In this document: piece after piece, positions 54,927 through 63,684 of the stretch
How the letters are laid out: every line of letters starts with the position of its first letter
Numbering within the stretch: the stretch's first letter is position 1
Assembly (NCBI RefSeq): GCF_009711975.1
Contig: NZ_VIKW01000004.1
Location: 1 to 64,000, forward strand
Direction of reading: 5' to 3'
Source: Anabaena sp. UHCC 0204
GTDB taxonomy: Bacteria; Cyanobacteriota; Cyanobacteriia; Cyanobacteriales; Nostocaceae
Length of the DNA: 64,000 nt
Position numbers and translations under genes: made by a program
Notes under the pieces: generated by a model
The model's input: only the letters and a program-made list of their open reading frames with translations
Told to the model about the DNA's origin: nothing
The model's database searches: none

Positions 54927-55583
54927 ATGAAAACATTCACTATTGGACACTCCAATCATCCAATTGAAACATTTATCGAACTGTTACACCAACATCAAGT
55001 AACAGCTTTAGCTGACGTGCGTTCTAGTCCCTATAGTCGCCGATTTCCTCAGTTTAACCAATCTGCTTTAAAAGCAGCCTTGAAAACCGCAAATATTGCT
55101 TATGTTCCCCTGGGAGATAATTTAGGCGCTCGTCCCCGTGATAGAAACTGTTATGTAGAGGGTATGGCTCGTTATGATTTAATTGCGGCTACGGAGGCTT
55201 TTAAAATCGGGTTAAATCGTCTAATTCAAGGTTCAGAAAAATATCAAATTAGTTTAATGTGTGCTGAACAAGATCCTATTGTTTGTCATCGAGCTATTTT
55301 GATTTGTCCACATTTAAAAAATGCTGGTTTGGAAATTAAGCATATTCATAAAAATGGAGATTTAGAAGCAAATGAGGATTTAGAAAATAGGGTATTGAAA
55401 CAGAATAATTTATATAAACTGTTGACTGAATTGCAAAGTCCGGTTAAACAACTTTCTCTATTTGATTTACAACCTATACAAACCCTAGAAAAACCTCTTT
55501 CCCGTGCCGAGTTAGTAGAAAAAGCATATCAATTACAAAGTGAAAAAGTAGCTTATACAGAAATCACAGATCATGAAGAATAA
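54927..55583 (+). CDS. DUF488-family protein 1
   Basis: 218 residues. DUF488 marks are the N-terminal IGHSNHPIETFIELL, LADVRSSPYSRRFPQFNQ, VPLGDNLGARPRD and the cysteine cluster LMCAEQDPIVCHRAIL (C112, C120, H121, R122). The CHR loop is a putative active or metal site. The C-terminal 60 residues (SLFDLQPIQTLEKPLSRAEL) are a family-specific extension. It overlaps the second DUF488 gene by 11 bases, so the two are co-translated. Biochemical function of the family is unknown; roles in nucleotide or conflict systems have been suggested for relatives. Confidence 0.88.
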   Translation: MKTFTIGHSNHPIETFIELLHQHQVTALADVRSSPYSRRFPQFNQSALKAALKTANIAYVPLGDNLGARPRDRNCYVEGMARYDLIAATEAFKIGLNRLIQGSEKYQISLMCAEQDPIVCHRAILICPHLKNAGLEIKHIHKNGDLEANEDLENRVLKQNNLYKLLTELQSPVKQLSLFDLQPIQTLEKPLSRAELVEKAYQLQSEKVAYTEITDHEE

Positions 55584-56025
55584 AGAAGTTGATTTATTTA
55601 CTATTGGTTTTACCCAAAAAAAAGCAGAACAGTTTTTTGAAATTTTAATAAAATCAGGTGTGAAACGAGTAATTGATACTCGCTTAAATAATGTTTCTCA
55701 ACTTGCGGGATTTGCAAAAAAGTCAGATTTACAATATTTTCTTCAGAAAATTGGTGGAATTGAATATATCCATATTCTTGATTTAGCTCCCACTAAAGAT
55801 ATTTTGGATGCTTATAAAAAGAAAGAAATAACCTGGGATAGCTATGAACAGAAATTTAATCAACTGATTTCACAACGACAGATTGAAAAGAAATTATCTA
55901 TAGATATCATAGATAAAAGTTGTTTGTTGTGTAGTGAATTAAAACCCCATAATTGTCATCGTCGCTTAGTAGCAGAATATTTGCAAAATAACCTAGAAAC
56001 AACCATCAAAATTCATCATCTTTGA
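55573..56025 (+). CDS. DUF488-family protein 2
   Basis: 150 residues, a second, shorter DUF488 protein: LFTIGFTQKKAEQFFEIL, VIDTRLNNVSQLAGFAKKSD (this replaces the DVRSSPYSR of protein 1 with DTRLNN), IHILDLAPTKDILDAY and the cysteine loop CLLCSELKPHNCHRRL (C120, C128, H129, R130). It overlaps the upstream gene by 11 bases and lies 121 bases before the dual-OB gene. The pair suggests a heterodimer. No nearby homologue explains the function. Confidence 0.85.
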   Translation: MKNKEVDLFTIGFTQKKAEQFFEILIKSGVKRVIDTRLNNVSQLAGFAKKSDLQYFLQKIGGIEYIHILDLAPTKDILDAYKKKEITWDSYEQKFNQLISQRQIEKKLSIDIIDKSCLLCSELKPHNCHRRLVAEYLQNNLETTIKIHHL

Positions 56026-56146
56026 GTATATTTCCAGATTTATATTTTCAACTTTTTTCAAGAATTCAGTAATATTACTATTCACTAATTATCTAGTCTT
56101 GTTTTACTATTACTTAGATAAATAGGGTGTTAATAAGACTAAAAAA

Positions 56147-56899
56147 ATGCAGACTTTTGATATTATTTGTCTTGCTAAATCTACTAAGCATGGCGGAATT
56201 TGTCTTGCAGGTATGAAAACTGATGGTACAGGTTGGTTGCGGCCAGTTTCTAATAGAATAAATGGTACTTTATATCCAGAACATTACACTATGAGAGATG
56301 GTAGAGAAGTCCAATTATTTGATGTTATTAAAATTCCTTTTATTAGATATGAACCAAAATGTCATCATCCAGAAAATTGGCTAATTCATTATAGTGATAA
56401 ATGGCAGATTTTAGGAAAAGCTTCTTTAGAACAAGTAAGAAAGTTAATTAAACCAGAAATTGAAAATAATTCTTTTGAACCTAAATTATTAGGTAATTTT
56501 GATAAACGTATTTGTTATGAAGATTTACAAGTAACACCAATTAAATCTTCATTAACAATGATAAAACCAGAAAAATTAAAATGGGAAGTTAAATACAATT
56601 CTTCCAATAAAAAAACCTTTAGATGTCTTTTTTATTTGTGTGATCATTTTTATGACTTACCCATTACAGATTCAATGTGGATAAATAAACTTAATTATTT
56701 AGAAGAGGGAAAATATTCCTGTGAAGAGGTAATAGAAAAACTCAACTTAGAAAATTTTGAACCTGATAAATTTAGGTTAACAATTAGTTTAAGTGAACCT
56801 TTCCAACCTTCATTTCAAAGTGAGGAAGAATTTTGTTATAAATTAGTGGCATCTGTGATTAATGTTACCGATATTGCTAAACGTCTAGGATGGAAATAA
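56147..56899 (+). CDS. Dual-OB-domain-type protein associated with DUF488
   Basis: 250 residues. It begins MQTFDIICLAKSTKHGGICL and continues GMKTDGTGWLRPVSNRINGT, QLFDVIKIPFIRYEPKCHHP and GKASLEQVRKLIKPE; the C-terminal half has FRLTISLSEPFQPSFQSEEE. I recognise it as the family annotated as dual OB domain-containing, often seen next to DUF488 genes. OB folds bind nucleic acid or nucleotides. The KSTKHGG...R start may be a binding loop. Probably the last gene of a three-gene unit with the two DUF488 genes. Exact role unknown. Confidence 0.72.
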   Translation: MQTFDIICLAKSTKHGGICLAGMKTDGTGWLRPVSNRINGTLYPEHYTMRDGREVQLFDVIKIPFIRYEPKCHHPENWLIHYSDKWQILGKASLEQVRKLIKPEIENNSFEPKLLGNFDKRICYEDLQVTPIKSSLTMIKPEKLKWEVKYNSSNKKTFRCLFYLCDHFYDLPITDSMWINKLNYLEEGKYSCEEVIEKLNLENFEPDKFRLTISLSEPFQPSFQSEEEFCYKLVASVINVTDIAKRLGWK

Positions 56900-56972
56900 G
56901 CAAATTATCTATAATTGCCAATTTATCCAATCTGTTTGAGATAATTTTTTAAAGATTAAAATTTAGTTTTGG

Positions 56973-57227
56973 TTATAAAAATAATAACAAAATAATCAAA
57001 AATGCACTCAAAAAAAGAGATACTAAAATAGCATATTCAACTCTACGGCTAAAAAATCCCACAGCACTAATCACAGCTATGACGAGGATAATCATGCCAA
57101 TGTACTGCTCTTTTTCTAACCCATGAGCAATTAGTGAATCTGTACCTAATGATGGATTTTCTGGAATTATGTTGGGAGAAATTTCTGGTTTTGGCAACTC
57201 TTGGATGAATAAGTTCAATAAATACAT
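56973..57227 (-). CDS. Small two-helix membrane protein
   Basis: 84 residues. Residues about 43-60 (MIILVIAVISAVGFFS) and 66-84 (YAILVSLFLSAFLIILLLFL) are strong membrane spans, with a charged RRVE turn between; the N-terminus is Pro-rich (PKPEISPNIIPENPSLGTDS). No homologue family is recognised. The clean two-span pattern supports a real gene, but no strong ribosome-binding site is visible. Confidence 0.5.
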   Translation of the reverse strand: MYLLNLFIQELPKPEISPNIIPENPSLGTDSLIAHGLEKEQYIGMIILVIAVISAVGFFSRRVEYAILVSLFLSAFLIILLLFL

Positions 57228-57570
57228 TTACTTCTGATAATATTTTTAATTTGTGAATATTTTATACTTGCTAAAAGTAGAGAATAAATTATAAAAACAC
57301 CGAATTTACTTAAGTATTTTTATTGTTTACTGTCATTAAAATCATACTTCATTTTTTCTCAGAAATAGATGAGAAAACACTATCTGAGGAATGATTTATT
57401 TTTGAATTTTAATTTTATCTATATTTGTACTGTTAATTACGATATCAATTATTTTTCAGAGATAAAATGTGTTTCTAAACAGTTTGTAGGCAAATATATT
57501 TTTAATGCTTGTGTAGCTACCATTTCAAAAATAACACTCATAAGGATTTTTTACCATTTTAGGTATTTAT
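57228..57570. other. Intergenic region, no gene seen
   Basis: AT-rich spacer between the divergent small membrane protein and the 2TM protein. A frame at 57369-57608 overlaps the next gene in a different frame and is not called. Confidence 0.5.
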
Positions 57571-57939
57571 ATGACTTACAATTCAGAGGAAATGCAACAA
57601 ATTCTTGAAGTAGCTTTTAAACGTCAGCAAGATGGAGAATATACCAGGGAGCAAATTAGAGAAATTGCATTAGAATTAGGTGTTTCTTCAGAATCGCTAC
57701 AAGCAGCGGAACACGCATGGTTAAAAAGAGTAGTAGAAGTTAAACAAGGACAAATGTCAAATAATCAAAAACGGAAGGAATTTAAATCACATTTATTTGT
57801 TTTTATTGCAGTAAATAGTTTTTTAGTATTGTTAAATCTAGTAGTAAGCCCTTCATATTTCTGGGCAATATTCCCTCTATTGGGATGGGGATTAGGTTTA
57901 CTATTGCATGGAATCAAGACTTATTTAAGTAATTCCTAA
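57571..57939 (+). CDS. 2TM-domain membrane protein
   Basis: 122 residues. The N-terminal part (about 5-55) is a helical domain rich in Gln and Glu (AFKRQQDGEYTREQIREIAL, ELGVSSESLQAAEHAWLK), typical of proteins with a C-terminal 2TM domain. Two spans follow at about 71-88 (LFVFIAVNSFLVLLNLVV) and 93-113 (FWAIFPLLGWGLGLLLHGIK). The family occurs in cyanobacteria and other bacteria, sometimes fused to histidine kinases. Function unknown. Confidence 0.82.
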   Translation: MTYNSEEMQQILEVAFKRQQDGEYTREQIREIALELGVSSESLQAAEHAWLKRVVEVKQGQMSNNQKRKEFKSHLFVFIAVNSFLVLLNLVVSPSYFWAIFPLLGWGLGLLLHGIKTYLSNS

Positions 57940-57941
57940 AA

Positions 57942-57976
57942 AAGATCCCCGACTTATTCAACAAGTCGGGGATCTT
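57942..57976 (-). terminator. Hairpin terminator built from the GATCCCCGAC repeat
   Basis: AAGATCCCCGACTT (57942-57955) pairs perfectly with AAGTCGGGGATCTT (57963-57976). On the minus strand the stem is followed by TTTTTAGG, so it ends ndhD transcripts; it may also serve the convergent 2TM gene. The same core occurs at 24493-24619. Confidence 0.82.
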
Positions 57977-58016
57977 AGAGTGAAAATTTCCCAAAGCGCC
58001 TTTTTGGGCTTGATAA

Positions 58017-59621
58017 TTACTCAACTATATTAACTATTTCGGAACTAGCTAATGTTGGTGTGGTGAAAATTTGTGAATACAAATTTGTAGGTTGTTGACG
58101 AGCGACAACTGGTAAAACTTGACGAGCATGAGCCGCAATGTCTACTGTTTTTACATCATAAGCTTGTGTGATCATCTTAGGATAGAAACCAATACCGATG
58201 ATGGGAATTAACAAGCAGGCTGTGATAAACAATTCACGAGGCTTAATATCAAAGACTACAGTATCTAAATGTAAATCTTCGTTTTTGTTGCCGTAGAACA
58301 CTTGACGCAACATGGAAAGTAAATAAATGGGGGTCAAAATTACGCCAACTGCTGATAGGAAAATAACGATAATTTTGAAGCTAGAACTGTAAACATCGCT
58401 GGTAGCAAGACCCAAGAATATCATCAATTCACCTGCGAAGCCACTCATACCGGGTAAAGCCAGAGAAGCCATGGAAGCGATAGTAAAGAGCGCAAAAGTT
58501 CTGGGCATTACCTGAGCCATACCACCCATTTTATCCATCATCAAGGTGTGGGTACGTTCGTAAGTGACACCAGAGAGGAAGAATAAACTAGCAGCAATTA
58601 AACCGTGAGAAACCATCTGTAACACAGCACCGCTGATACCGATTTCTGTATAAGATGCAATGCCAATTAATACAAATCCCATGTGGGCAATTGAAGAGTA
58701 AGCCAAGCGGCGTTTGAGGTTGGTTTGAGCAAAGGCGCAACAAGCACCGTAAACGATATTAACTACACCAAAAATGGCTAAGACTGGGGCAAAGGTAACA
58801 TGGGCATCGCTTAACATTTCTACGTTAAAGCGAATTAGGGCATAACCACCCATTTTTAACAATACACCTGCCAAAATCATCGAACCGGGAGCAGATGCTT
58901 CACCATGAGCATCAGGCAACCATGTATGGAAAGGGAAAATTGGTAGTTTTACACCGTAAGCTATTAAGAAACCTGCATATAAGGCTAGTTCTAAGGCTTT
59001 GGGATATTCTTTCATTCCCAATTCGGTCATATTGAAGGTGAAGTTATCACCATAAAAGGCCATTGAAAAACCAGCTACCAGAATAAATATAGATGCTGCG
59101 GCGGTATAGATAATAAATTTAGTAGCTGCATAGCGGCGGTTTGCACCACCCCAGATAGAAATTAGTAAGTAAACGGGTACTAACTCAATTTCCCACATTA
59201 AGAAGAACATTAATAAGTCTTGGGCGAGGAATACGCCTAATTGGGCGCTGTACATCACCAACATTAAGGCATAAAATAAACGCGGCTTGTTGGTTACTTT
59301 CCAAGCCGCGAATACTGCGAGTGTGTTAATTAAGCCTGTTAATATTACCAAGGGCATTGATAAACCATCAACTGCCAAAGACCAGTTAAAGCCAATTTGG
59401 GGTATCCAAGCATAGCTTTCTGTCATTTGCAGGGCTGAACTTTGGAAGTCGTAACTTTGCCAAAAGGCAAAAATCATTAATGCAAAGTCTAATAATGCAA
59501 CCCCTAAACCGTACCAACGGATGGTTTTACCCTCTTTATCGGGAATGAGGGGAATTGCTAGGGTGGCCACTAAGGGCAGGGCAATTATGGCTGACAACCA
59601 AGGAATTTCTATCGCATTCAT
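58017..59621 (-). CDS. ndhD: NDH-1 complex subunit 4 (NdhD1/D2 type)
   Basis: 534 residues from ATG 59621 ([18 protein letters not shown]); the TTG at 59633 is disfavoured. It is an antiporter-like proton-pumping subunit of the photosynthetic NDH-1 complex in the thylakoid membrane. About 14 hydrophobic spans, with the conserved [58 protein letters not shown] and [18 protein letters not shown]. The sequence resembles the NdhD1/D2 group used in respiratory/cyclic electron flow, not the CO2-uptake NdhD3/D4 group; assignment within the group is uncertain. No ndhF is adjacent in the window. Confidence 0.95.
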   Translation of the reverse strand: MNAIEIPWLSAIIALPLVATLAIPLIPDKEGKTIRWYGLGVALLDFALMIFAFWQSYDFQSSALQMTESYAWIPQIGFNWSLAVDGLSMPLVILTGLINTLAVFAAWKVTNKPRLFYALMLVMYSAQLGVFLAQDLLMFFLMWEIELVPVYLLISIWGGANRRYAATKFIIYTAAASIFILVAGFSMAFYGDNFTFNMTELGMKEYPKALELALYAGFLIAYGVKLPIFPFHTWLPDAHGEASAPGSMILAGVLLKMGGYALIRFNVEMLSDAHVTFAPVLAIFGVVNIVYGACCAFAQTNLKRRLAYSSIAHMGFVLIGIASYTEIGISGAVLQMVSHGLIAASLFFLSGVTYERTHTLMMDKMGGMAQVMPRTFALFTIASMASLALPGMSGFAGELMIFLGLATSDVYSSSFKIIVIFLSAVGVILTPIYLLSMLRQVFYGNKNEDLHLDTVVFDIKPRELFITACLLIPIIGIGFYPKMITQAYDVKTVDIAAHARQVLPVVARQQPTNLYSQIFTTPTLASSEIVNIVE

Positions 59622-59791
59622 CACTGTTAACAATATTTTTTTGGTTTCACTTTTGTTTACATTATATTAAGGAATCGTTACGTTTGTAAACAATTTTTGA
59701 TGGAGATTTTCGATTTGGGGCATTATTAGTAATAAATACTTACTAAATTATGCAACGAATCTATTCTAAATGTAAATTTTTGCAACGTCAA

Positions 59792-59818
59792 CAAAAAAAC
59801 AGCGATTAAAACCGCTGT
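59792..59818 (-). terminator. Rho-independent terminator downstream of the coiled-coil gene
   Basis: On the minus strand ACAGCG pairs with CGCTGT (GGTTTTAATC loop and inner pairs), followed by seven T residues. It lies about 60 bases beyond the stop at 59880. Confidence 0.8.
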
Positions 59819-59879
59819 CTTTAGTTATAATTACCCGACTAAGGATAAATTAAATTTTCTAGAAAGTTATTTAAAATAC

Positions 59880-60392
59880 TTAAACGATGCGGTTGACAAT
59901 TGTCCACACTTGACAGTCTGATCTGACGTAGGGAACAGAAATGGTCTTAAAGCCCGTGATGAAAGGTTTGTAGTAAACTTGCCAATACATGGGGCTAAGT
60001 TCATCGGCACAGGTTTTTAGGAGTTTGAGTTCTTTGGCCAGTTCTCCAGCTAGTTCATTAACTCGTTCGGCATGAATTTGAGCAATTTTTTTGGCTTCTT
60101 CTAGCTGTTCTTCTTGTTGAGAGATGCGGATAGACATAGGTAGATACCTAGTGAGATGACCTTTTCTTTGTTGGATTTCTTTTTGCAGAAAAGATATCGC
60201 ATCATCTATGCCTCTGATTTCAGCAGATAATTGAGCGTTTTCTCTGGCTTGACGACGGTAAGCTTCAACTATTGCTAGGGCTGAATCATGTTCACCTGGT
60301 TCGACATGATTATTAGTTAGTGCAGCTCGTTCTTGTTGAAGTGCTTGGATTTGAGATTTCAGTTCTGCTATTTCTGACTGAATTTTCTCCAT
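59880..60392 (-). CDS. Conserved coiled-coil protein of unknown function
   Basis: 170 residues. Residues 1-60 and 75-125 are strongly coiled-coil (EKIQSEIAELKSQIQALQQE, KEIQQRKGHLTRYLPM, RVNELAGELAKELKLLKTCA). The C-terminal 35 residues (MYWQVYYKPFITGFKTISVP) differ and include YVRSDCQVWTIVNRIV. Occurs in other cyanobacteria as I recall, function unknown. No membrane segment. GGTAATTGGGAATAGGTAAT short tandem repeats lie just upstream (60403-60440). Confidence 0.68.
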   Translation of the reverse strand: MEKIQSEIAELKSQIQALQQERAALTNNHVEPGEHDSALAIVEAYRRQARENAQLSAEIRGIDDAISFLQKEIQQRKGHLTRYLPMSIRISQQEEQLEEAKKIAQIHAERVNELAGELAKELKLLKTCADELSPMYWQVYYKPFITGFKTISVPYVRSDCQVWTIVNRIV

Positions 60393-60477
60393 ATATATAT
60401 AATGGGTAATTGGGAATAGGTAATTGGTGATAGGTAATTAGTTTTTTACTACTAATTACCCATAGAAAATCTAATAT

Positions 60478-61392
60478 TTACAATATGCTTGCCCCTTGGG
60501 TATCGAGGGGGAGCGATCGCACAATTGATGTAATTCCTTGTTTTTGCCAAGCGTTGGCCATTTCTGTGGCAATAAGTTTAGCCTGATCTGCTTCAGCTAA
60601 TGCTAAAAGTGTGGGACCTGCGCCACTAATTACCATACCATAAGCGCCAGCCGCCATAGCAGCGGCATTGACAGCATCGTAACCGGGAATTAAAGTTTGG
60701 CGATAGGGTTGATGTAACTTATCTTGTAAGGCTGCTTTTAACCATTCTTCCCGATTAGTTGCTAAACCTCGCAGTAACAAACCCAAATGAGCAGTATTAA
60801 AAATTGCATCAGCACGACTTACTTCTGTCGGTAAAACCCGTCTGGCTTCTGAGGTTGATAATTCAAAATCGGGAATTGCCAACACTGGAACTATATGCCG
60901 ATGCCAAGGAATATCGCAAATTTCCCAACCTGTGCGACTAGTAGCCGCGAGACGACATCCACCTAATAAAGCTGGTACTACATTATCAGGATGTCCTTCT
61001 AGAGCGATCGCCAATTCCATGATCTGCAACTCAGACACAGGCGAACCTGCTAACTCATTAGCCGCAACTAATCCCCCGACAATCGCAGTAGCCGAACTAC
61101 CTAAACCTCTAGCTAGTGGTACACCCAACTTAATCTCTATTTTCACCGATGGCGGTGTTTGTTCTATATATTGGTATAATTTAACAAACGCCTGATATAA
61201 AAGATTACTCTCATCAGTTTGCACCTTTTCGGCTTCTGTACCAGAAACTTGAATAATTAACCCCTGGTCATCAAGAGTAGTAAACTTAAATTCGTTATAC
61301 AGTTTTAAAGCAACACCAATACAATCAAAGCCAGGACCCAAATTCGCAGTCGTGGCGGGAACTTTAACAGCAATGTGAGAAACTACAGACAT
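60478..61392 (-). CDS. thrB: Homoserine kinase
   Basis: 304 residues, a GHMP-family kinase that phosphorylates homoserine for threonine synthesis. Marks are VKVPATTANLGPGFDCIGVA (motif 1), GVPLARGLGSSATAIVGGL (the GLGSSAT phosphate-binding loop), LEGHPDNVVPALLGG and AYGMVISGAGPTLLALAE (motif 3). Length is normal. Not obviously in an operon with other threonine genes. Confidence 0.97.
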   Translation of the reverse strand: MSVVSHIAVKVPATTANLGPGFDCIGVALKLYNEFKFTTLDDQGLIIQVSGTEAEKVQTDESNLLYQAFVKLYQYIEQTPPSVKIEIKLGVPLARGLGSSATAIVGGLVAANELAGSPVSELQIMELAIALEGHPDNVVPALLGGCRLAATSRTGWEICDIPWHRHIVPVLAIPDFELSTSEARRVLPTEVSRADAIFNTAHLGLLLRGLATNREEWLKAALQDKLHQPYRQTLIPGYDAVNAAAMAAGAYGMVISGAGPTLLALAEADQAKLIATEMANAWQKQGITSIVRSLPLDTQGASIL

Positions 61393-61504
61393 TTAAGTTA
61401 ATTCAAAATTCCAATTTCAAAATTATCAGCTTATTAGTGACAGCTTACAAGAAAAACGGAAGAGGCAAAAGGCAGAAGAAATTTTTAATTGTTAATTTTA
61501 AATT

Positions 61505-62149
61505 CTACCCTGCGTTACTACCCTCTAGAACTGTACCCACTAAACATACCTGATTTAAATTAGCACCACTTAAATTTGCTGCATCTAATTCAGCACATAG
61601 CAAATTAGCTCCTGCTAAATTCGCCCCTGCTAAATTGGCCGCCCGTAAATCAGCTTCTTCCAGATTCGCTTCACTTAGCAAAGCCCCTTCTAAATCAGCA
61701 CTACTTAAATCTGCACCTTTAAGATTAGCTCCCGTGAGATTAGCGCCTCTTAAATCTGCACCTCGTAAGTCAACACCTTGCAAATTTACATTCATCAAAT
61801 TAGCACCACTTAAAAAAGCACCGGCTAAAGACGCATCACTGAGAATTGCCCCCATCAAATTACTACCGCGCAAATTGCTACCACGTAAGTCCGCACTTGT
61901 CAAGTCAGCTTGCATCAAGTTTGCACCCATAAGGTTAGCCCGCAAATCAGTTTGTTGCAGGTTCGCCCCCATTAAATTTGCACCTTGAAAATGACCACCT
62001 TCTAGTTTAGAACCAGCGAAGTTAGTTCCCACTAAAGTCGCCCCTGCGAGATTGATCCTACTTAAATCTACGGAAGATAAATCTTCATCCTCTAAATTTG
62101 CGCCAGGAAGTTGTTTGTTTTTTCCTAATCGAATGGCTTCTATATTCAT
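61505..62149 (-). CDS. Pentapeptide-repeat protein
   Basis: 214 residues. After about 20 residues (IEAIRLGKNKQLPGANLEDE) almost the whole chain follows the A(N/D)LXX pattern: LSSVDLSRINLAGATLVGTN, FQGANLMGANLQQTDLRANL, ADLRGSNLRGSNLMGAILSD and ADLRGANLTGANLKGADLSS. These build a right-handed quadrilateral beta helix. No signal peptide, so probably cytosolic. Function is unknown; some relatives mimic DNA and bind gyrase, others do not. It overlaps the upstream DICT/HD gene by 4 bases (ATGA), so the two are translationally coupled. Confidence 0.93.
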   Translation of the reverse strand: MNIEAIRLGKNKQLPGANLEDEDLSSVDLSRINLAGATLVGTNFAGSKLEGGHFQGANLMGANLQQTDLRANLMGANLMQADLTSADLRGSNLRGSNLMGAILSDASLAGAFLSGANLMNVNLQGVDLRGADLRGANLTGANLKGADLSSADLEGALLSEANLEEADLRAANLAGANLAGANLLCAELDAANLSGANLNQVCLVGTVLEGSNAG

Positions 62150-63546
62150 GTGGGGTAAATCTCAATTTTTTCATTGCTTTTGCTGTGGCTATCCCATCGA
62201 GAATCAAGTAACCACAAGCCGCTGCTAACTTTGGTTGTCATTAAGGGTAAATCAAGTCCCTGTTGTAAACCCATGACTAATAAAGTTAAAGTATCTACAA
62301 GTTTAGGATCAAAGCGGGTAGATTGTTGTTTCCGGCATTGATCTAAAGCTTGAGAAAATATCTCTATGCCACCCTTACTTGAGTATTTATGCTGATTGAT
62401 AAGTAGCTGAAACTCTGCCACTAATGACAAAATTCGTGATTCTAAGGGAATATCATCGCCAGCTAAACCGGCTGGTTGGCCTGTGCCATTCCACCATTCG
62501 CTTTGGTGGGTAATAATTTGAGCTACTGCCCGTAGTCGTGGCATTGTTCGTAATACTTGCGCCCCAGGGACTAGAGGACAAGCCAGGGGACAACTGAGCG
62601 CCTCTTCTTGATAACCAGTTGTAGAATTAGTAGGAATAATCAGGCTTTCGGCTTTTTGTAATGGATCTATGCGATGCAACAGAGCCGCAAGACGTAATCT
62701 TTTAATTTGCCATGCGGGTAAATCCAATAATTGCCCCATTGTTTCCGCTATGGATGCTACTTCTGTAGCGGCCATAGGATTATTGATATCTGCTAGATCA
62801 ATTAATTGCGCCATTCGCAAAAATGCTTGGATTTCATTAGATACCAAGTTACGATCTAAGGATTTATGATGCGCGGCTGCGGGAATAGATAAGTTATTTT
62901 GTCCGGTTTTGAGGTAATCCACAACACGAGCCACGACTGTAGCCACATCTTCTGGTGAGGATATAGCTGGCTGAATTGCCTGTTTTTGTTGACTAAGTTG
63001 AAGTGCTAGTTCAGGATCATAGCCTTGGATATGAGCGATCGCTAACTCTGCGGTTTCTTGCACTAACTCTGGTTCAAATGTCCATAAACCGTAGAATTTA
63101 CGCTCTAAATCGGAAGTTGGCAATCCACCACTCCCATAATCAGCCTCAGATAGCTCTTGACAAATTACCATTGCTGTGTAGTCAGGAGCTAAAATAATCA
63201 AATGCCACTCCTGCGCCACAGGATCATCTGTAGCCAACCCGACTAAATCAATATTAGCTAATTGGCTAGTCGGATGCTCGGCAAAACCAGCATCAGCAGC
63301 CGCCATAATCACAATTTCTCGGCTGTGTTGAGCGATATCTGCATATCTAGATGCCTCTTGCAGATACCATTTACCCTGTTGAAAAGCCGTAATTACCAAA
63401 GGACCATTATCCTTAGTTAAAATATGGTCTTCTAAGGCATGACACAGAGCAACTAAGGTATTTTTATAGTACACACCAAAATGAATTGGTCTAGAACTAT
63501 GGCGGTGAGAAGTTTCTAGCTGTTGGAGAATTGAACCTTGTAACAT
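62146..63546 (-). CDS. DICT sensory domain with degenerate HD-GYP-like domain
   Basis: 466 residues. The N-terminal part (about 1-165) matches the DICT domain seen in cyanobacterial signalling proteins (SSRPIHFGVYYKNTLVALCH, LVITAFQQGKWYLQEASRYA, MAAADAGF). The C-terminal part (about 230-440) is shaped like an HD-GYP phosphodiesterase but the catalytic HD has become HR (LRLAALLHRIDPL) and the GYP motif GQP (NGTGQPAGLAGDDIPLESRI). It is therefore likely inactive for cyclic di-GMP and may be a sensor or scaffold. ATGA overlap with the pentapeptide-repeat gene suggests a shared pathway. Confidence 0.85.
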   Translation of the reverse strand: MLQGSILQQLETSHRHSSRPIHFGVYYKNTLVALCHALEDHILTKDNGPLVITAFQQGKWYLQEASRYADIAQHSREIVIMAAADAGFAEHPTSQLANIDLVGLATDDPVAQEWHLIILAPDYTAMVICQELSEADYGSGGLPTSDLERKFYGLWTFEPELVQETAELAIAHIQGYDPELALQLSQQKQAIQPAISSPEDVATVVARVVDYLKTGQNNLSIPAAAHHKSLDRNLVSNEIQAFLRMAQLIDLADINNPMAATEVASIAETMGQLLDLPAWQIKRLRLAALLHRIDPLQKAESLIIPTNSTTGYQEEALSCPLACPLVPGAQVLRTMPRLRAVAQIITHQSEWWNGTGQPAGLAGDDIPLESRILSLVAEFQLLINQHKYSSKGGIEIFSQALDQCRKQQSTRFDPKLVDTLTLLVMGLQQGLDLPLMTTKVSSGLWLLDSRWDSHSKSNEKIEIYPT

Positions 63547-63684
63547 GGAATTAATTGGGGATTTTTAGATATACGGCGGTTGGAAACCACGTCTACAAAG
63601 GCAAAACCCTTAAATTTTAATTAGTCCACGCAGGTGGACTTTGTTTGTGTAGCCGTGATTTCTAATCGCCTGAGCTTATGTTTT
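63547..63684. other. Intergenic spacer with inverted repeat
   Basis: GTCCACGCAGGTGGAC (63623-63638) is an imperfect hairpin of a type common in cyanobacterial spacers, with TTAGTCCACG and TGTGTAGCCGTGATTTC around it. No gene. Confidence 0.55.
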
